A DNA stretch of 64,000 nucleotides from Chrysomallon squamiferum (GCA_012295275.1 CM022673.1:22476413-22540412), one strand, 5' to 3'; numbered from the stretch's first letter, positions 1-12,911 are shown. The notes: generated by a model not told the origin, from the letters alone. Numbers and translations are program-made.

Positions 1-217
1 TGTTGGTGTTGTTGTTGAAACTAACAGTTTAAAGAAATAAATAAAAAATACTGGTATGTAATGTGTGATTTGGAATTTTTTTCAGACTATTTAATTTTTA
101 AATGTTATTACTTTTATACAGTAGGTTAAATATATATAAAAAAAGGAAAGTTTTACTAAAATTTTCTTTGATTTGTATTTGAATAAATATGTTTATTGAT
201 ACAAGGTTTAATTTCAG

Positions 218-754
218 GGTCCAGAATGTTGTAGTGATTATGCCATAACATTCCACTATGTTGCTCCAAATCTTATGTATGTATTGGACTACATGATATA
301 CCATCTTAAACCATACGGCATTCATGTAAAACAGGTCAGTTTTCTTGTTGTTGTTGTTGTTGTTCTTCTTCTTGTTCTTCTTCTTCTTATTAATATTATT
401 ATTATTATTATGATATTGTTGCTATTATTGTTTGTTTTGAAACAAATATTCAGTTGGCATTAGTTGAGATATTTTAAATTTTCTGGTATAAGAGCATTTT
501 AGGTTGTTCTTGTGTTGTTGTTGTTGGGGTTTTTTTTAATTTTTTTTATTAATTACTATAGAATTGTGACATATTTACACATTTACTTTCAGCAATGTCC
601 TAGCACAAAATATAAAAAAATCACAGAAGTTAATCAAGAAACAAAAGTTGTCAAAGTGGTAGAAGAAAAGGAGAAACACCTAATTGAAAGTAATACAATT
701 ACTGAAACAAATCAAAATGAGAAGAAACAAAGTACACAAACTCAGAAAAGTTAA
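218..754 (+). CDS. C1GALT1: 3' coding exons of core-1 beta-1,3-galactosyltransferase (partial; 5' part outside window)
   Basis: Two exons, 218-334 and 593-754, joined in phase 0 (acceptor ...TTTCAG before 218, donor CAG|GTCAGT at 335, acceptor CTTTCAG before 593, stop TAA at 752-754). The first exon encodes [14 protein letters not shown] followed by [20 protein letters not shown], the conserved C-terminal end of the C1GALT1 family, which contains the paired cysteines and the FHYV...MY...YHL.PYG signature. In this family the Golgi type II membrane enzyme adds galactose in beta-1,3 linkage to Ser/Thr-linked GalNAc, making the core-1 O-glycan. The last exon encodes a 54-residue Lys/Glu/Thr-rich tail with no recognised domain; such tails vary between species. 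The catalytic body and membrane anchor lie left of the window. Family identity is firm; which paralogue it is cannot be judged. Confidence 0.85.
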
Positions 755-914
755 CACTGATTTGACCTATTTAAAAAACAATTTTAAAAATGACATTTGG
801 AAGAGCTATTAATATTTAAAAAATAGAATTGGAGCTTTTTTATGTGTGTATGTTTTATCTTCTTCATTTTTAAAAAATATTTCTTAATATATTTCACATC
901 TTAATATTAATCCA

Positions 915-950
<36 letters not shown>

Positions 951-2918
951 TTTTATATTAAAATTTACAGAATAAAGGAAACTAATGGTAATATTTGTTT
1001 TAAATTCAATAAGACAGCTGTGACTGCCTTAAACCAAAATGAATGTTTTAATTAAAATGTTTGATTTAAATAAATATAATAATCAGTGTTTTAACATTAT
1101 GTGTGAAATAATCTCTTAGGATAAGTATTTTTTTATTCAGAATCAAGTCTTAAATGATCCAAAGAATGATTTTTTTCTTAATCTAGTCACATGGGAGATT
1201 AGATCTATCTATATATATATATATCTGGTTCTGGTTTCCTAGTCATGTCAAAATAAATCCATTTTTACAGGCCATGCATACGTGATTTCCAACATTATCA
1301 TAATTTGTTTTGGGTTGCCGTTTCTTTTTATTTTCATAAATTATTCACATTTAGTACATAACTAATATATGCACTAACATACACAGTATGAAATATTTTC
1401 ATTGATTTTCATTGTGTTGTAGACTGATTAGTGTGTTTAGAAAATTTGGACCTTTGCACAGACATACTTTGTGATTTTGTATTAGAATTCTACAGATACT
1501 GTTATTTAAAAATGAGAAATTTATATCCACAGAAAGAATATTAGATACTTAACTTATTTTTATTTATCTCAAAGGTAGAGCTGTTTTTAAATGTTGATTT
1601 TTATGATTTGTATTGAATATTCAATAAGTAATTTGTGTATTAGAATGGTACCAAATCAAGATAAGTAAAATATTTTAAAATATTAATACTGTCACACAAG
1701 TTAAAAATAATAAAATGATGCACAGACACTGAGAACATGTTTTAAATGAGTTGTCTAGAAACAATGAAATATGTTCGTTTGTATATATCACATGTATATT
1801 TTTAATAATATTTATTATAATGACCAAGAGTACATTTGATTGTTTTTTCCAGGTGTTTATTTGTTATGTGTAATTTTTTTAACTTGTTAAAACAAACACT
1901 AGATAATATGGTAAAAATTAAAGAAGTGAAGCCATCAATGAGCAACAGTCATGAAAAAATGACTTGAATATTGCTTGGTACTCACATATAACTGTTATAA
2001 TGTGTATGTTAGATGTTTTTATTGTTTTCCTAGTAAATGAATTGAGTTTTAGCCCTGCCTTGAAAAAATCTTCATCAGGCTAACCCTGTTAGGTAATGAA
2101 GAATAAAGCCACATGAGTTCAGTGCAAAACATGGCCAATATTGCAGAAAGTACTATCAATGCCTTACAAGTAACAACAACAATGAACAGTGGTAAACAAC
2201 AGTGATGCACCAAAATAAAATAACAGATGTTGGAATACTTTGTGAATTTCTAAATGTTTGGCCTATAGTACAGTGTGGAACCAATTTGTTAATCATACAA
2301 TGCATCAAATTAAAAAACTAAATAAATAGAAAATAACATGTTACTGTTCAAAATGTGACTCAGTAAAAGGAGTAGCTTTTTATCCAATCTTCACTCTTTT
2401 GATCCAAAGACCATCGGTCATATCCTGACTCAAAGTGATATTCTATGTGTCTTGCATGTCAGAATTAACTAATACATTGTATAATGCTTCTTTATCAGAT
2501 GAAGTAATATTTAAACATGCTGACAAACTAAAATAGCTGCAAGAGACCATTAAAAATGGCTGTTTGCAGAAAAATTGCCAAAAATAGGAATTAATTTATA
2601 GACCAAATGGAAATAATCTATAAGGCATCATGGGCAGTGAACCAGATTTTTTTCACTGAGCAGTTTAGAAAAAAACAATGATAAATTAACAGTTATAATT
2701 TTTTAAATGACAATCAAATATAGCAATATGTTTTTCCATTCAGTTAAAAAAATATGCCTTGATTGTTGTCAGTGAATGTTAGCAATGAATTGTTTCTATA
2801 TTCCTTTTTATTTTATAATTTTATATTAACCATAAGGTAGTAATGGATTTTGTGATGTAAATGAGCACAAACAAGCAAGATTAAAAGGAAACATTTTATA
2901 GCCAATAAAAGTTTCTTC

Positions 2919-2950
<32 letters not shown>

Positions 2951-5015
2951 GTTATCAGAAAATTTTGATAAATATTAGATTTTTTAAATTTTCATCTTTT
3001 TTTTAATTATTGTTTTTAAGAGAACTGGTAAATTAATAAATGAAAAAGTTATGTTAAAAAATTAATCAAAATTAAAATTTATTTTGAAGTAGAGATTATT
3101 CATCAACCGTTTCTAAAACATAGTTAATTTTTATTTGATTCATTCAGCTTTGCATGTCATACAAAACTTTATACTTAGCACTAGTTCAATTCTAGACATA
3201 TACTATCTCATATTAATGATAAATTATAATTTATTATTTAAATACCATCACATCATACCAAAGCCTGTTTTTTTTAATATTATATATCTACATGCATCTG
3301 TGTGTGTGTGTGTGTGTGTGTATACATACATACATACATACATACATACATACATACATACATACATACAACCTATACATATATGTATATATATATATGC
3401 CTAGCAAATCTTGTATTTTGTAACCAAAATTGTTTTTTTATATAATATATTCTTTTTTAATTTTTATAAATTTTATTTGGTAAGAATTATCCAGAACTAC
3501 TGTAATTTATATGCAAATTAGTGCAAACTTTTACAGTAATTGTCAAAATAAAGTAAATGAATCTGATTATCTTTTCCATCAAATATATTTTATAGTGGTT
3601 TTTTGTGGTTATGGGAGATATTTTAATATATTTATATATACACTGTGAAACTAAAGTAGTAATATAAATATATTTTAAAACAAATTGCTGATTATTTCTT
3701 TTCTTTTATTTTTTTTCACATATATATCTCACTGTTGTTAATGTTCTGTATAAACATGTTTCGATATTTTAATAAACTCAAGTATTTTATTAATGCCATG
3801 TAGGAGATAACAGAGTGTGTCATTTTGTTGGTAAAATGTTTATTGTTGCAACTGTTATTACACATTTAGTTCCTAGAAAGGTTTTAAAAATTCAGTTTCT
3901 ATAAAGAAATTTTCATTGACTGCATGTTGTCTTCAACCACGGAAATAAACAGACTGATCAAATTCTCTCAGAGTATAGAACATTTCCACGTCTTCAGCTA
4001 TATGTTCTATAGCATGCATTCCTTGTCGTTAGACAGATTATTAATACTTTATGTATTAAGCATTGTGTTGAAAATGGATCAATGTTTAAAATTAAATTTA
4101 AAAAGAAAAAAAAGAGAAAAAAAAAGAAAAGGAAAAAAAAAGTCCAGTTTATTTATGAATATCGTTTGGGGAATAGCAATTGCTATTGACAGTTTATGCA
4201 AATATTAAAACACCACACCTTGTGTATTCTGGAAGTGGGCAGTTGTTAGTGTGTGGAGGGATGTCGATAATGATTGTGTCTTTAAGTATCAGAATAATCA
4301 GACAATAAGTACCTATACATTTACATGCAGATGAAGTTGATGACACTGACACTGATTTTATTAAGTAGATATTTATTTTGTCGACTTCAGTGTTACTACT
4401 ATTAGATAGAAAAATATGAACTTACCTCAATATCATGAAACATTTAAAGTAACTTATATGGTACATAAACTATGATAAATTTCATAAAGATAACATGACA
4501 TTGTCACTGACAATTAGATATCAGTGTATATGTGATTTGCTTTTAACAAATTTGCGTACGTGTATATTTTGAAAATTTTGTTGAATAATAAAAATAATAA
4601 AATACTAAAAAGACCTAACAACTTATTAATTTTAAAATTAAATTTAAAAAAGAAACGTACAAATAAAATAAAGAACTATTTTACAATTCATTTACAATCA
4701 CCTTCTAACATAATATATTTTAATGGATTATTACGTTTTAAGTTTGTATAATGAGTCTTGTAAGTATTTTCGTTCTAAATGAAACACGTGATCGTTTTCA
4801 GTTTAACTGTCAGAATATCTATTTTGTAATTCCAGTTAGTTTAATGTTTGTTAACATATATCTTACATTACAAATATATTTTCGTTATGAGATAGCTAGT
4901 TTCATTCAATGGAATATAACTTTTTTCACTAAGCTGTCCTCTGTCTCTAATTAAAATACTGTCAAACAGTACGAGTTTCCTTGAACTGTATTTCGAGTAC
5001 TGCAGCAGACTTAGC
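755..5015. other. 3' UTR and intergenic AT-rich stretch, no gene seen
   Basis: After the galactosyltransferase stop codon there is AT-rich sequence with a possible polyadenylation signal AATAAA at 971-976, a poly-T run at 920-946, a short ATT repeat near 2930-2951, and a compound TG/TACA/TA microsatellite at 3299-3398. ORFs here are short, lysine- or aromatic-rich, and lack homology I recognise or splice-site support. I see no gene. Confidence 0.6.
3299..3398. repeat. Compound microsatellite (TG)n(TACA)n(TA)n
   Basis: Uninterrupted TG dinucleotides change to TACA tetranucleotides and then to a short TA/TATG tail. The open frame through it is only a by-product of the repeat period. Confidence 0.95.
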
Positions 5016-6075
5016 TCACAGACAAAGTAAATGTAAGCTGTAAAGCAAGTTCCACTTCCCGTTCCTCTTCAATTCGTCTTCGTGCTGTCTGCGAGCACAG
5101 TAGATTCTGAACTTCTCTTTTTCGATACCTACAAGTTTCTGCCACTGCTGACGGTTCCTTTTGCACCCATCGTACATGGGTTTCAGACGGGTATCATATT
5201 TGGTGAAGAGTGAATAAAGTGGTAGACATACAGCATCGAAGAAACCAACCTGCAACTGTGGCATTTCGTCTTTCTTCGTTCTATCCATTAGGGCTATAGG
5301 TTTTAGTCCCAGCTGACTCAATTCTAGGTCGCCTTGCTCGTAAAACTCCTTGGACACCAACATTGCCGTCCTGAAAGTGACTTTCCAAGATTTGCACATA
5401 CCTGCTAGATCACATGCTGTCATCATCATTGCTTTCAAAAGATTCTTTGCCCTCAATTCCATGAAATTGGTGTTAGTGTTTAGCAACTCTGGAAAAGACG
5501 AAGATGGAAAAAAAAAAAAATGGAGAATTGTGACGAAGATATATTTGGTTCAGAGGTTTTACGATTAATATTCACAGCAATAAAATATTAAGACAGTTCT
5601 AACCAAACCTATCCTGTTAGTTTTGTTGTATCCCTTCGGAACTTAAAAAGGTATGTGATGCTTTTATTATTTATGGTCAACTTTCATTACACTACACTGC
5701 ATCTTTTTAAAAAAAAATCACCTAGCCTCCTAGATGCCTTCCCGGTTTTTGACCAAGCAGTACAGTTCCAATGAGTTCTTCAATTTTTGGAAAGCAGGAT
5801 GCGTTTACGTCATTGAATTCCAGGTACCCATTAAGTTAGCAGGTTATAGGCATCCTAAAATGAAAATAAACTGATTTTAATTCTTGAAAGCTTTTTATGC
5901 TTTCTTGAATTCGTGTTTATTGCCTACGTAATATGAATCCAAAACACAGAGCGCGATAGTTTATTAAAGTTTTTAATTTTTAATTATTGAGAAAGAGAGG
6001 TGAATATGCAGTATATTTAACCATTTAAGGTTGAAATATATATATATATATATTTACACACACATACAAACATAC

Positions 6076-6144
<69 letters not shown>

Positions 6145-6178
6145 AACACACATATATATGTATGTATGTATGTGTATA

Positions 6179-6235
<57 letters not shown>

Positions 6236-6823
6236 TTCGACTTTAAACACATTTACAGTATTAAGAAAACGAGAAAATCCAAATATTATACGGACTGGAC
6301 TGGACATTTAAATTTAAGATATTATTCTCTCTTGCGCCAAGGTTGAATCTTTCATTAATATTTATTTTGCCTTCATTTATTTTGTACTTTTTACTGTCCT
6401 TTAGAAACTTTCTTTTTTTTTTTTTCTTTTTTTTCAGGAAATTTTGTAAGTCTCTAAAACATATTTATTGATATAATAAAATATAACGTGAAACGTCTTG
6501 CTGCTAACGGTTTTAGCAGCTGTTATCTGAGTCGTTCTCTCTAACACATTCAAATATTACATAAATTATTCTTTAAGAAACATTTGGTTATATTCTATTT
6601 TACTTATTGCTGTTATTAATTATATTAACTGAATAGTGCATTAAATTTAAAATCAGTTTATTTTCTTGTACTGAAAACCTTAGTACACGTAGGTCTTCTG
6701 GATTAACATAATAGGTGGAATGAGTATATATTCATTTTATTCAATTTATTTAAGTATATACTCAAAACATACAGCTGACGAATCCCCGTTACTGTCTTGT
6801 TAGTCTATTTCTACTTTTCAAGA

Positions 6824-6897
<74 letters not shown>

Positions 6898-8948
6898 GTT
6901 TTTGTGTGCCAAGTGTTACCTTCGAAATCTTTCCTCTTTTGAAAGTACATGGCAAGATCCGTGGCCAGAATTGTGTGTTCAATATAGCCCAGCGCAGTCC
7001 TATATTCTTCCGAACTGAGGGAGGAAAATATATTATTTCCTAAACTGTTGAGAATCATCACGCACTGGTCAAAATGATGATGTTCTAATACTGACGTAGT
7101 GTACAAATTTGACAGGGAGGATTCAATTTCAATCTGAAAAGCATTGTTTGTTCCTCTGTGGTCAAGATCGTGGCATAGACAAGCAACGATTAAGCAGAAC
7201 ATCTCGAGATCATCAAACAACTTGTTAAGACCGCCAGTGTAAAGCATGGCGAAGCAAGCCTGGCTCACGTTGAACGCATGCCGCCAATTGTGATAGGCTA
7301 CTGGACGGTAGTTTTTTTTCACACTCATTATCCACCGACATAGAACTTCGTAAGGTATGGTGAATATCTCAAGGATGTCCATTTCCAGAAACATTCTAAT
7401 GGTGACCTTGGCTAGCATGAAATCGTCTAGCAGCAAATCATCGAAATCAAATGAGTAGATTGCCAACTCTTTTGATTTCGGAATCTCTGCATTGAGTAGG
7501 CTTTCCGTTTCCTCCGGCTGTGCTGTAGCATGATATGAGAGCGCATCAAAGGCAAGCTTTTGCATAGCCGTCAACCTGCAGACATGCTGATACAAAGCAC
7601 AGTACTGAAGTCCAAGGCCGATATAGACCGAAAATGCTTCCATTATATTTTCATCGCGAGTATCAAAGTCCATTTCTGAAATTTTGTTCAGCTGTTGTGT
7701 GACGCCCATTACATGACCTCTACTATCGAAAATAGGCATGCACAGAACATTCTTTGCTAAAAATTCTTGACTACCATCTATATCAATTCCTCTATCACAG
7801 TCCAGTTCAGTACATGATATATTGACGATCTCCTTTGAAACAACCACTTCTTTTGCCACTCTCATACAAGGACATTGCGATAGATCAGTGGAACTCAAAG
7901 ACTTCACTTCGTAAGATGTATTTACATGACAAAGAACAAAAATACGTGAGAACAGTACTTCCTCGACATCATGATATTCCTTCATACTTTCAAATTCTCC
8001 GAAAAATTCGCTTCCTTCGAATGTCTCTTCGAAATGCTCCGTCAAATAGACTTTCAATCTCTCGCACAGTGTTATCTTTGGAACGTCCATCATGATTTTC
8101 TTTACCAGCTCTTCTTTGTCTCTCTGCTCAGTAAAAATATTTCGAGCCAAGTTTAAAAGTAAATTCTTTCGCTGGTTTTCCCTAACTGACATGTCAAAAA
8201 GCAGAGCATTTTTCAGTTCTATACCACAGAATATCAAGTAGCGACTAAAAAGGGCTTCATCTCGTTCATCGAACTCGTGCGGTGGTCCGGAGTGCTTGTT
8301 AATAATCTGAGCTACGCCAATACACTCGCCAGTGTAATCCAAAATAGGCATGCAAAGAATACTGTGTGTACGATATCCCGTTTTGTTGTCCATATCTTTA
8401 CAAAATCTCGAATCGTCATATGCTTCCGAAATGTTGATAGTTGTTTTGTTTGCAGCTACGGTTCCAGCTATTCCAGTTCCAAAAGGAACTTTTACTCCAC
8501 TTTCTTCTGTAGTGAGAGATTCTTCGAAAGTTGAAGTTCGAGTAACATTCAGTTTTAAATAGAGGTATTTCTCTTCGTTTGTACCTCTCGTCAGAAAAAG
8601 ACTACTCCGGTCACTGTCGGTAAGAATACTCACATTATGCAACAGTTTATAGCAAACCACGTCGAAATCAAGATCACTTCCTAGATCTTTTACTAGCTCG
8701 ACAAACATATCAGTCTCATTCATTTGTTGAACCTTTTGTTTAGTTACTTTCCAGTTTCCTTCCAGGTGTTCAGAATGACACGAAAATAGGTCTTCGTGTA
8801 TTTTGTGGACTCCTAACTGCCGAATCCTTTTCTCTGATAAATGGTCCAAATAATGAGCGACAAAATCTGTATCATTGTCAAGCCATTCTACTATGTCTTC
8901 ATCGTCGAAATCTGATTCTTCAACATCATTTGAGGTTTCCTTCAACAT
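5016..8948 (-). CDS. Pde11: PDE11-like dual GAF-domain cyclic nucleotide phosphodiesterase, copy 1
   Basis: Two coding exons on the - strand, 8948-6920 and 5488-5016, give 833 residues. The donor is GAAG|GTAACA at 6919 and the acceptor TTTTCCAG ends at 5489; the intron is phase 1. The ATG at 8948 opens an acidic N-terminus. GAF-A spans about residues 93-248 and GAF-B about 281-450; both keep an NK...F...DE signature (217-231, and [12 protein letters not shown]). The class I phosphodiesterase catalytic domain follows (about 500-800) with HNWRHAF near 553, metal-binding [10 protein letters not shown] near 593, TACDL, and the invariant Gln in [13 protein letters not shown] and the catalytic core resemble PDE11 more than PDE5 or PDE6. 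PDE11 enzymes hydrolyse cAMP and cGMP in the cytosol. Exon 1 alone is 2,029 nt, unusually intron-poor for this family. A tandem paralogue lies upstream at 10032-12879. Confidence 0.9.
6029..6236. repeat. Compound AT/ACAT/TATG microsatellite
   Basis: About 200 bp of TA dinucleotides interleaved with ACAT and TATG units. It accounts for the apparent Tyr-Ile ORFs in several frames on both strands. Confidence 0.95.
6827..6892. repeat. (CT)33 dinucleotide repeat
   Basis: A pure CT tract (GA in the PDE11-like transcript) just inside the intron of PDE11-like copy 1. Confidence 0.97.
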
Positions 8949-9275
8949 TTTAACGTAATACTTTCGTGCTTTTTAAAAAATGTATTTATTTATTTTTTAT
9001 CGTGAACCGGCTAAATTTTACTGTAATATATTTTGTTTATCTTATTTCCTTTATTTCCCCAGGCTATCGAGTTTATATTTACAGCATCTGTTATTTCGTT
9101 CATCTGAATTTTATTTTTACCGAGCAAATTATCATTTGACTAAGCACAGCATCGTCCTTATGGCTAAATTATAATTACAAAATAATATTTGAAAAATTAC
9201 ATACAATAAGTCCTAAATTATTTAAACTGATTACAATACTACCATATACAAATCATAAATGCAACTGAAAATACG

Positions 9276-9305
9276 TGACGTCAACGTAAAAAGTGCCTGA
9301 CGTAA
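9276..9305. promoter_or_regulatory. cAMP-response elements upstream of PDE11-like copy 1
   Basis: A perfect palindromic CRE, TGACGTCA, lies at 9276-9283, and a CRE-like TGACGTAA (TTACGTCA on the coding strand) at 9298-9305. They sit about 330-360 bp upstream of the ATG at 8948. CREB/ATF bZIP factors bind TGACGTCA. That these copies are active is inferred from position and from their repetition upstream of the paralogue. Confidence 0.55.
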
Positions 9306-9720
9306 AGAAAATAAAAATGTGTAAACTACAAATTACATCCAAACATACCTTTGTTAATAATAATTAAGTGAAAGTAATTGTTAAATTTTTCACTTATAAA
9401 ATTTTATAAAACCGACTTCTGATTCACCACTATCTTCTATCTGTAAGGACATTTCTCATGTTACAATTTCGGAATGAAAGCTGCAAATTCGATCTTGGAT
9501 GCTGTTAAAGATTACGGCTAACGACCTTATATGAACTAAAATGTTTTAATACTTAATAATAAAATGTTAAAATTGGCGGATAAATATTAGAGTTTTATCT
9601 TTTTGGCACCAACAGACGTCTACCCTGAGCCCTTGTTAAACCGCAGCTCTGCAGTAATAATAAGTATTGATATGACTCATTAGTGCCAAAATGTTCTAAC
9701 CCATGTCAATCATTTAACTA

Positions 9721-9721
<1 letters not shown>

Positions 9722-9770
<49 letters not shown>
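9722..9770. repeat. (CA)n dinucleotide repeat
   Basis: About 24 uninterrupted CA units in the intergenic gap between the PDE11-like genes. Confidence 0.95.
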
Positions 9771-9772
<2 letters not shown>

Positions 9773-10031
9773 CAACCTAAATACAAAGAAAAAATGAATC
9801 CATAGGATATAAAGATATATATATTTCATCAATATTTGTACCACCAGTCTTAAATGGTGAATATTTTATAATTTCTTTTTAGACATAACACAAAATAAAT
9901 ATTATACAGGATATTCAAAAAGAATGACATTAATTGTATTATGTCCTTTTTGTGCTCTTATTGTTTCATTTCACTTTTAAATTTTGATTCCAAACACTTT
10001 CAAGGATTAAATGTAAATCAAGTGATAAAAT

Positions 10032-10715
10032 TTAGGGCGGGTGAGTTGGTGAAGAATTATCCGTTGACGATGAAGTCAAAGGCGTCGTGACATGAGACGA
10101 AGTCGTGCCATGAGACGAAGTCGTCAGTTGACTCATAGGGGACGAACCCAACGGCGTCAACCGGGGCGGCTCTTCGAGTTCAAAAACCTTGGCATTCTCA
10201 ATGTCTGCTAACGTCTTCCATTCCATGCCGTTGTTTTTGCAACCAGTGAGCAGTGGTTCAAGCCGAGGCTCGAACTTAGCAAAGCATTCGTACAACGGCA
10301 TGCAGACAATATCAAAAAAACCCATTTGCAGCTTAGGAAGTTCGTTCCTCTTATTGCGATCCATCATCACTGTTGGGTCCACACCGAGTTTCGTTCGCTC
10401 AAGATCGCCCTGCTCAAAGAATTCACTAGCCACGAGCTTGGCCGTTCTGAACTGGACTTTCCAAGGCTTGTATGTAGCGGAGAGGTCGCAAGCTGTCATT
10501 ATCATGGACGTCAAAAGGTCTTTTCTAGCTGGAGTATTAAATTTTCTATCCGATTCCTTACAGGCTTCTACACAAATAATAAACAGATTTTATCAGCTTA
10601 TTCTGAAGAATTTTTAATTTATTACTTAATTAATTATTTTATTTTATTTTATTTTATTTCATTTCATTATAATAATAATAATAATATGAAGAAAAAAAAA
10701 AACACACACACACAA

Positions 10716-10762
<47 letters not shown>

Positions 10763-12879
10763 TAAAAAATAATCTGTTATAAAGACTAATTAATTAAAAA
10801 CAAAAAATATGCACCTATAAACTCAGCCTTCTTGGAGAAATAGACAACAAGGTCTGTAGATAAAATGGCATGTTCAATGCAGATTAGAGCCTTTCGATAG
10901 TCTTTTGAAGTAAGGCAGCCAAATATATTGTTGCCTTCACTGTTCAGTATCATTATGCACTGGTTAAAATGATGATGTTCCATTACAGATGTGCTGTATA
11001 GAGTAGCAAGAGGAGACTCCACTTTCACCTGGTATGCATTATTTGTCCCTCTGTGGTCAAGATCATGGCAGAGGCATGCAACAACTAAGGAGAATATTTC
11101 CAGATCATTATACATTCTGTCCATTTTCCCAGTGTAGAGCATTGAGAACATACTCTGACACACGTTGAACGCATGGCGCCAGTTGTGATATATTACAGGT
11201 CGATAGTTCTTTTTAACACTGAGGACCCATCGACACATAACCTCATAAGGAACTTTGAATTTCTTTAAAATGCCGGCATCTATAATCATTCGAATACTTG
11301 CCTTGGCTAACTCAAAATCGTCCATGTTGATGTCGTCCATTTCAAATGAATACAATTGCCAATGTTGTGCTTTGGGAATATCTGATTTGACCAGAGCCGC
11401 CGTTTCATCTGGTTGTGCTGTGGCATGATACGAAAGAACTTCAAGAGAAACTTTTTGTTTTGCCATCAATTTACAGACGTGTTCGTACATTGTGCAGTTA
11501 TGAATTCCAAGACCAGTGAAAATTGAAAAGGCCTCGATAAGTTTTTCGTCACTTTTATCGAAAAAATCCTTACCAATTTTATTCTTCTGTTGCGTGACAC
11601 CTATAATTTGCCCCTTGCTATTAAATATTGGCATTGTCAAAACACATTTCATTTTCAACTCATTCTCATCCATACTGGCTGTACCATACCTAGACCTCAC
11701 TTCAAGTCCAGTCAGGTTTATGGCTTTTTTGGAAACAACTACATCTTTCGCTACTTTCGCGCTCATAGACTGTGTTAGGGCCGAACCGATCAATGTTGTA
11801 ATGGTGTTACCCTCTTTGATGTTTATGTCGTAGGCAGTGGAAAATACAACCTCTTTGTCAGACTTATAGTCTTTGATTTTAATATTTTCATTATCCGCAT
11901 TGCTTTCAAGCGACTCGGCAAAGTTTTGTAACAGATATACTCTAGATCTTTCGCAATTTGATATCTTTTGAACATCTATCATAATCTTCTCAATCAGTTT
12001 AGATAGATTCGTTTGCTCAGTGAAAATGTTCCGAGCTAAATTCAGCAGTATTTGATTCCGACGAAATTCATTGACGGACATTTCGAACAACTGTGCATTT
12101 GTTAGTCCAATTCCGCAGAACATTAAGTAGCGTTCGAAAAGATCGATGTCTTTTTGGGTGAATGCTGTAGAATCATCGCATTTGTTCATTATATTGGCGA
12201 CAGCAATACATTCACCATCCTTATCCAAAATAGGCATACACAGCAGATTCTGAGTATGGTAACCAGTTTTTAGATCTATTTCTTTGTTGAATCTAGAGTC
12301 CTTGTAGGCGTCTGGTACATTAATATATTTCTTTGTTTCAGCAACCGTTCCTATTATCCCTTTTCCAAAAGGTATTCGAATTTCGTTTTTTTCAGTGGAA
12401 AGATTTTCTTCTAATGAAGTTGTTCTCGAGACATCAAACAACTTTGAAACTAAATACTTGTTTTGGCCTGAACCTCTGACTAAAAACAGACTACAGCGGT
12501 CACTTTTAGTAAGAATACAAACATTACGTAAAATTTTGTGACATAATATATCCACGTGCAGTTCTGCTGCAATATCTTTAACTAGGCCCATAAATAATTC
12601 AGTTTCGTCTGTTTCCATCAAGATATGTGAAGGAACTGGGCTCAATTCTCTCTGCTGGTTGACAACTCTTTCCAACAGAGCTCCGCTGGTTGAAAGACTA
12701 AGCGAAAGCCGTGCTCTTTCGTATCGTGCAACACCGAGTTGGTCTAACAGTTCCCGCGAAGCAGTTCTGAGGTAACTGGCCAAAAAATCTGGGTGATTAT
12801 CCAACCATTTTTTCTTCTGAGATTCATTCATTGACTTCATCGCCTTATTTATCCACATCTTCAATAACAGTTCTTTCAT
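10032..12879 (-). CDS. Pde11: PDE11-like dual GAF-domain cyclic nucleotide phosphodiesterase, copy 2
   Basis: Two coding exons on the - strand, 12879-10815 and 10567-10032, give 866 residues. The donor is ATAG|GTGCAT at 10814 and the acceptor TTTGTGTAG ends at 10568; the intron is phase 1 at the same protein position as in copy 1. I chose the ATG at 12879 (G at -3) because upstream in-frame codons begin at a non-ATG and run through hydrophobic non-conserved sequence. The N-terminus has KKWLDNHPDFLASYL, like the start of PDE11A. GAF-A and GAF-B follow; GAF-B keeps NK...F...DE (NKIGKDFF.KSDE) while GAF-A reads NKCDD..F..KDI, losing the final Glu. The catalytic domain has [17 protein letters not shown] near 605 and LQMGFFD. 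The C-terminus carries a Ser/Thr-rich low-complexity tail with repeated TSSH units that copy 1 lacks. Role: cytosolic cAMP/cGMP hydrolysis. Confidence 0.9.
10669..10759. repeat. (AAT)n microsatellite in the intron of PDE11-like copy 2
   Basis: ATA/AAT trinucleotides interrupted by a short A-rich and CACA segment, inside the 247-bp intron 10568-10814. Confidence 0.9.
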
Positions 12880-12911
12880 TGCAATTAAAAAGAAAATTAA
12901 GAAACAAAATG

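Larger units (their letters stand above)
5489..6919 (-). other. Single intron of PDE11-like copy 1, loaded with microsatellites
   Basis: A 1,431-bp GT-AG intron. It contains a long compound AT/ACAT/TATG repeat (about 6029-6236) and a (CT)33 tract (6827-6892). The tract lies 27 nt downstream of the 5' splice site and is (GA)n in the transcript. If the intron were retained, translation would run on for 43 codons through an alternating Glu-Arg stretch to a stop at 6789, truncating the catalytic domain. Confidence 0.85.
8949..10031. other. Intergenic/promoter region between the two PDE11-like genes
   Basis: Holds the CRE pair at 9276-9305 and a (CA)n microsatellite at 9722-9770. No TATA box convinced me, and no additional coding potential is visible. 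Confidence 0.6.

Noticed and set aside
3924-4208. 94-residue ORF with Lys-rich end
   Set aside because: Built on an A-rich tract, with no splice sites, domain or conserved motif.
5350-5568. + strand ORFs opposite the PDE11 exons (also at 8277-8534, 10189-10617 and 11516-11833)
   Set aside because: Antisense shadows of the conserved - strand coding sequence.
6017-6346. Overlapping Tyr-Ile ORFs on both strands
   Set aside because: They are entirely products of the AT/ACAT/TATG microsatellite in the PDE11-like intron.
6789-6919. Glu-Arg repeat tail as the true C-terminus of PDE11-like copy 1
   Set aside because: A consensus GT donor at 6919 and an exon at 5016-5488 restoring the rest of the catalytic domain in phase show this is intron; it is kept only as a possible retention isoform.
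9900-9940. Mariner-like terminal motif (ACAGGATATTCAAAAAG)
   Set aside because: Only one end is visible; no inverted partner or transposase sequence nearby.
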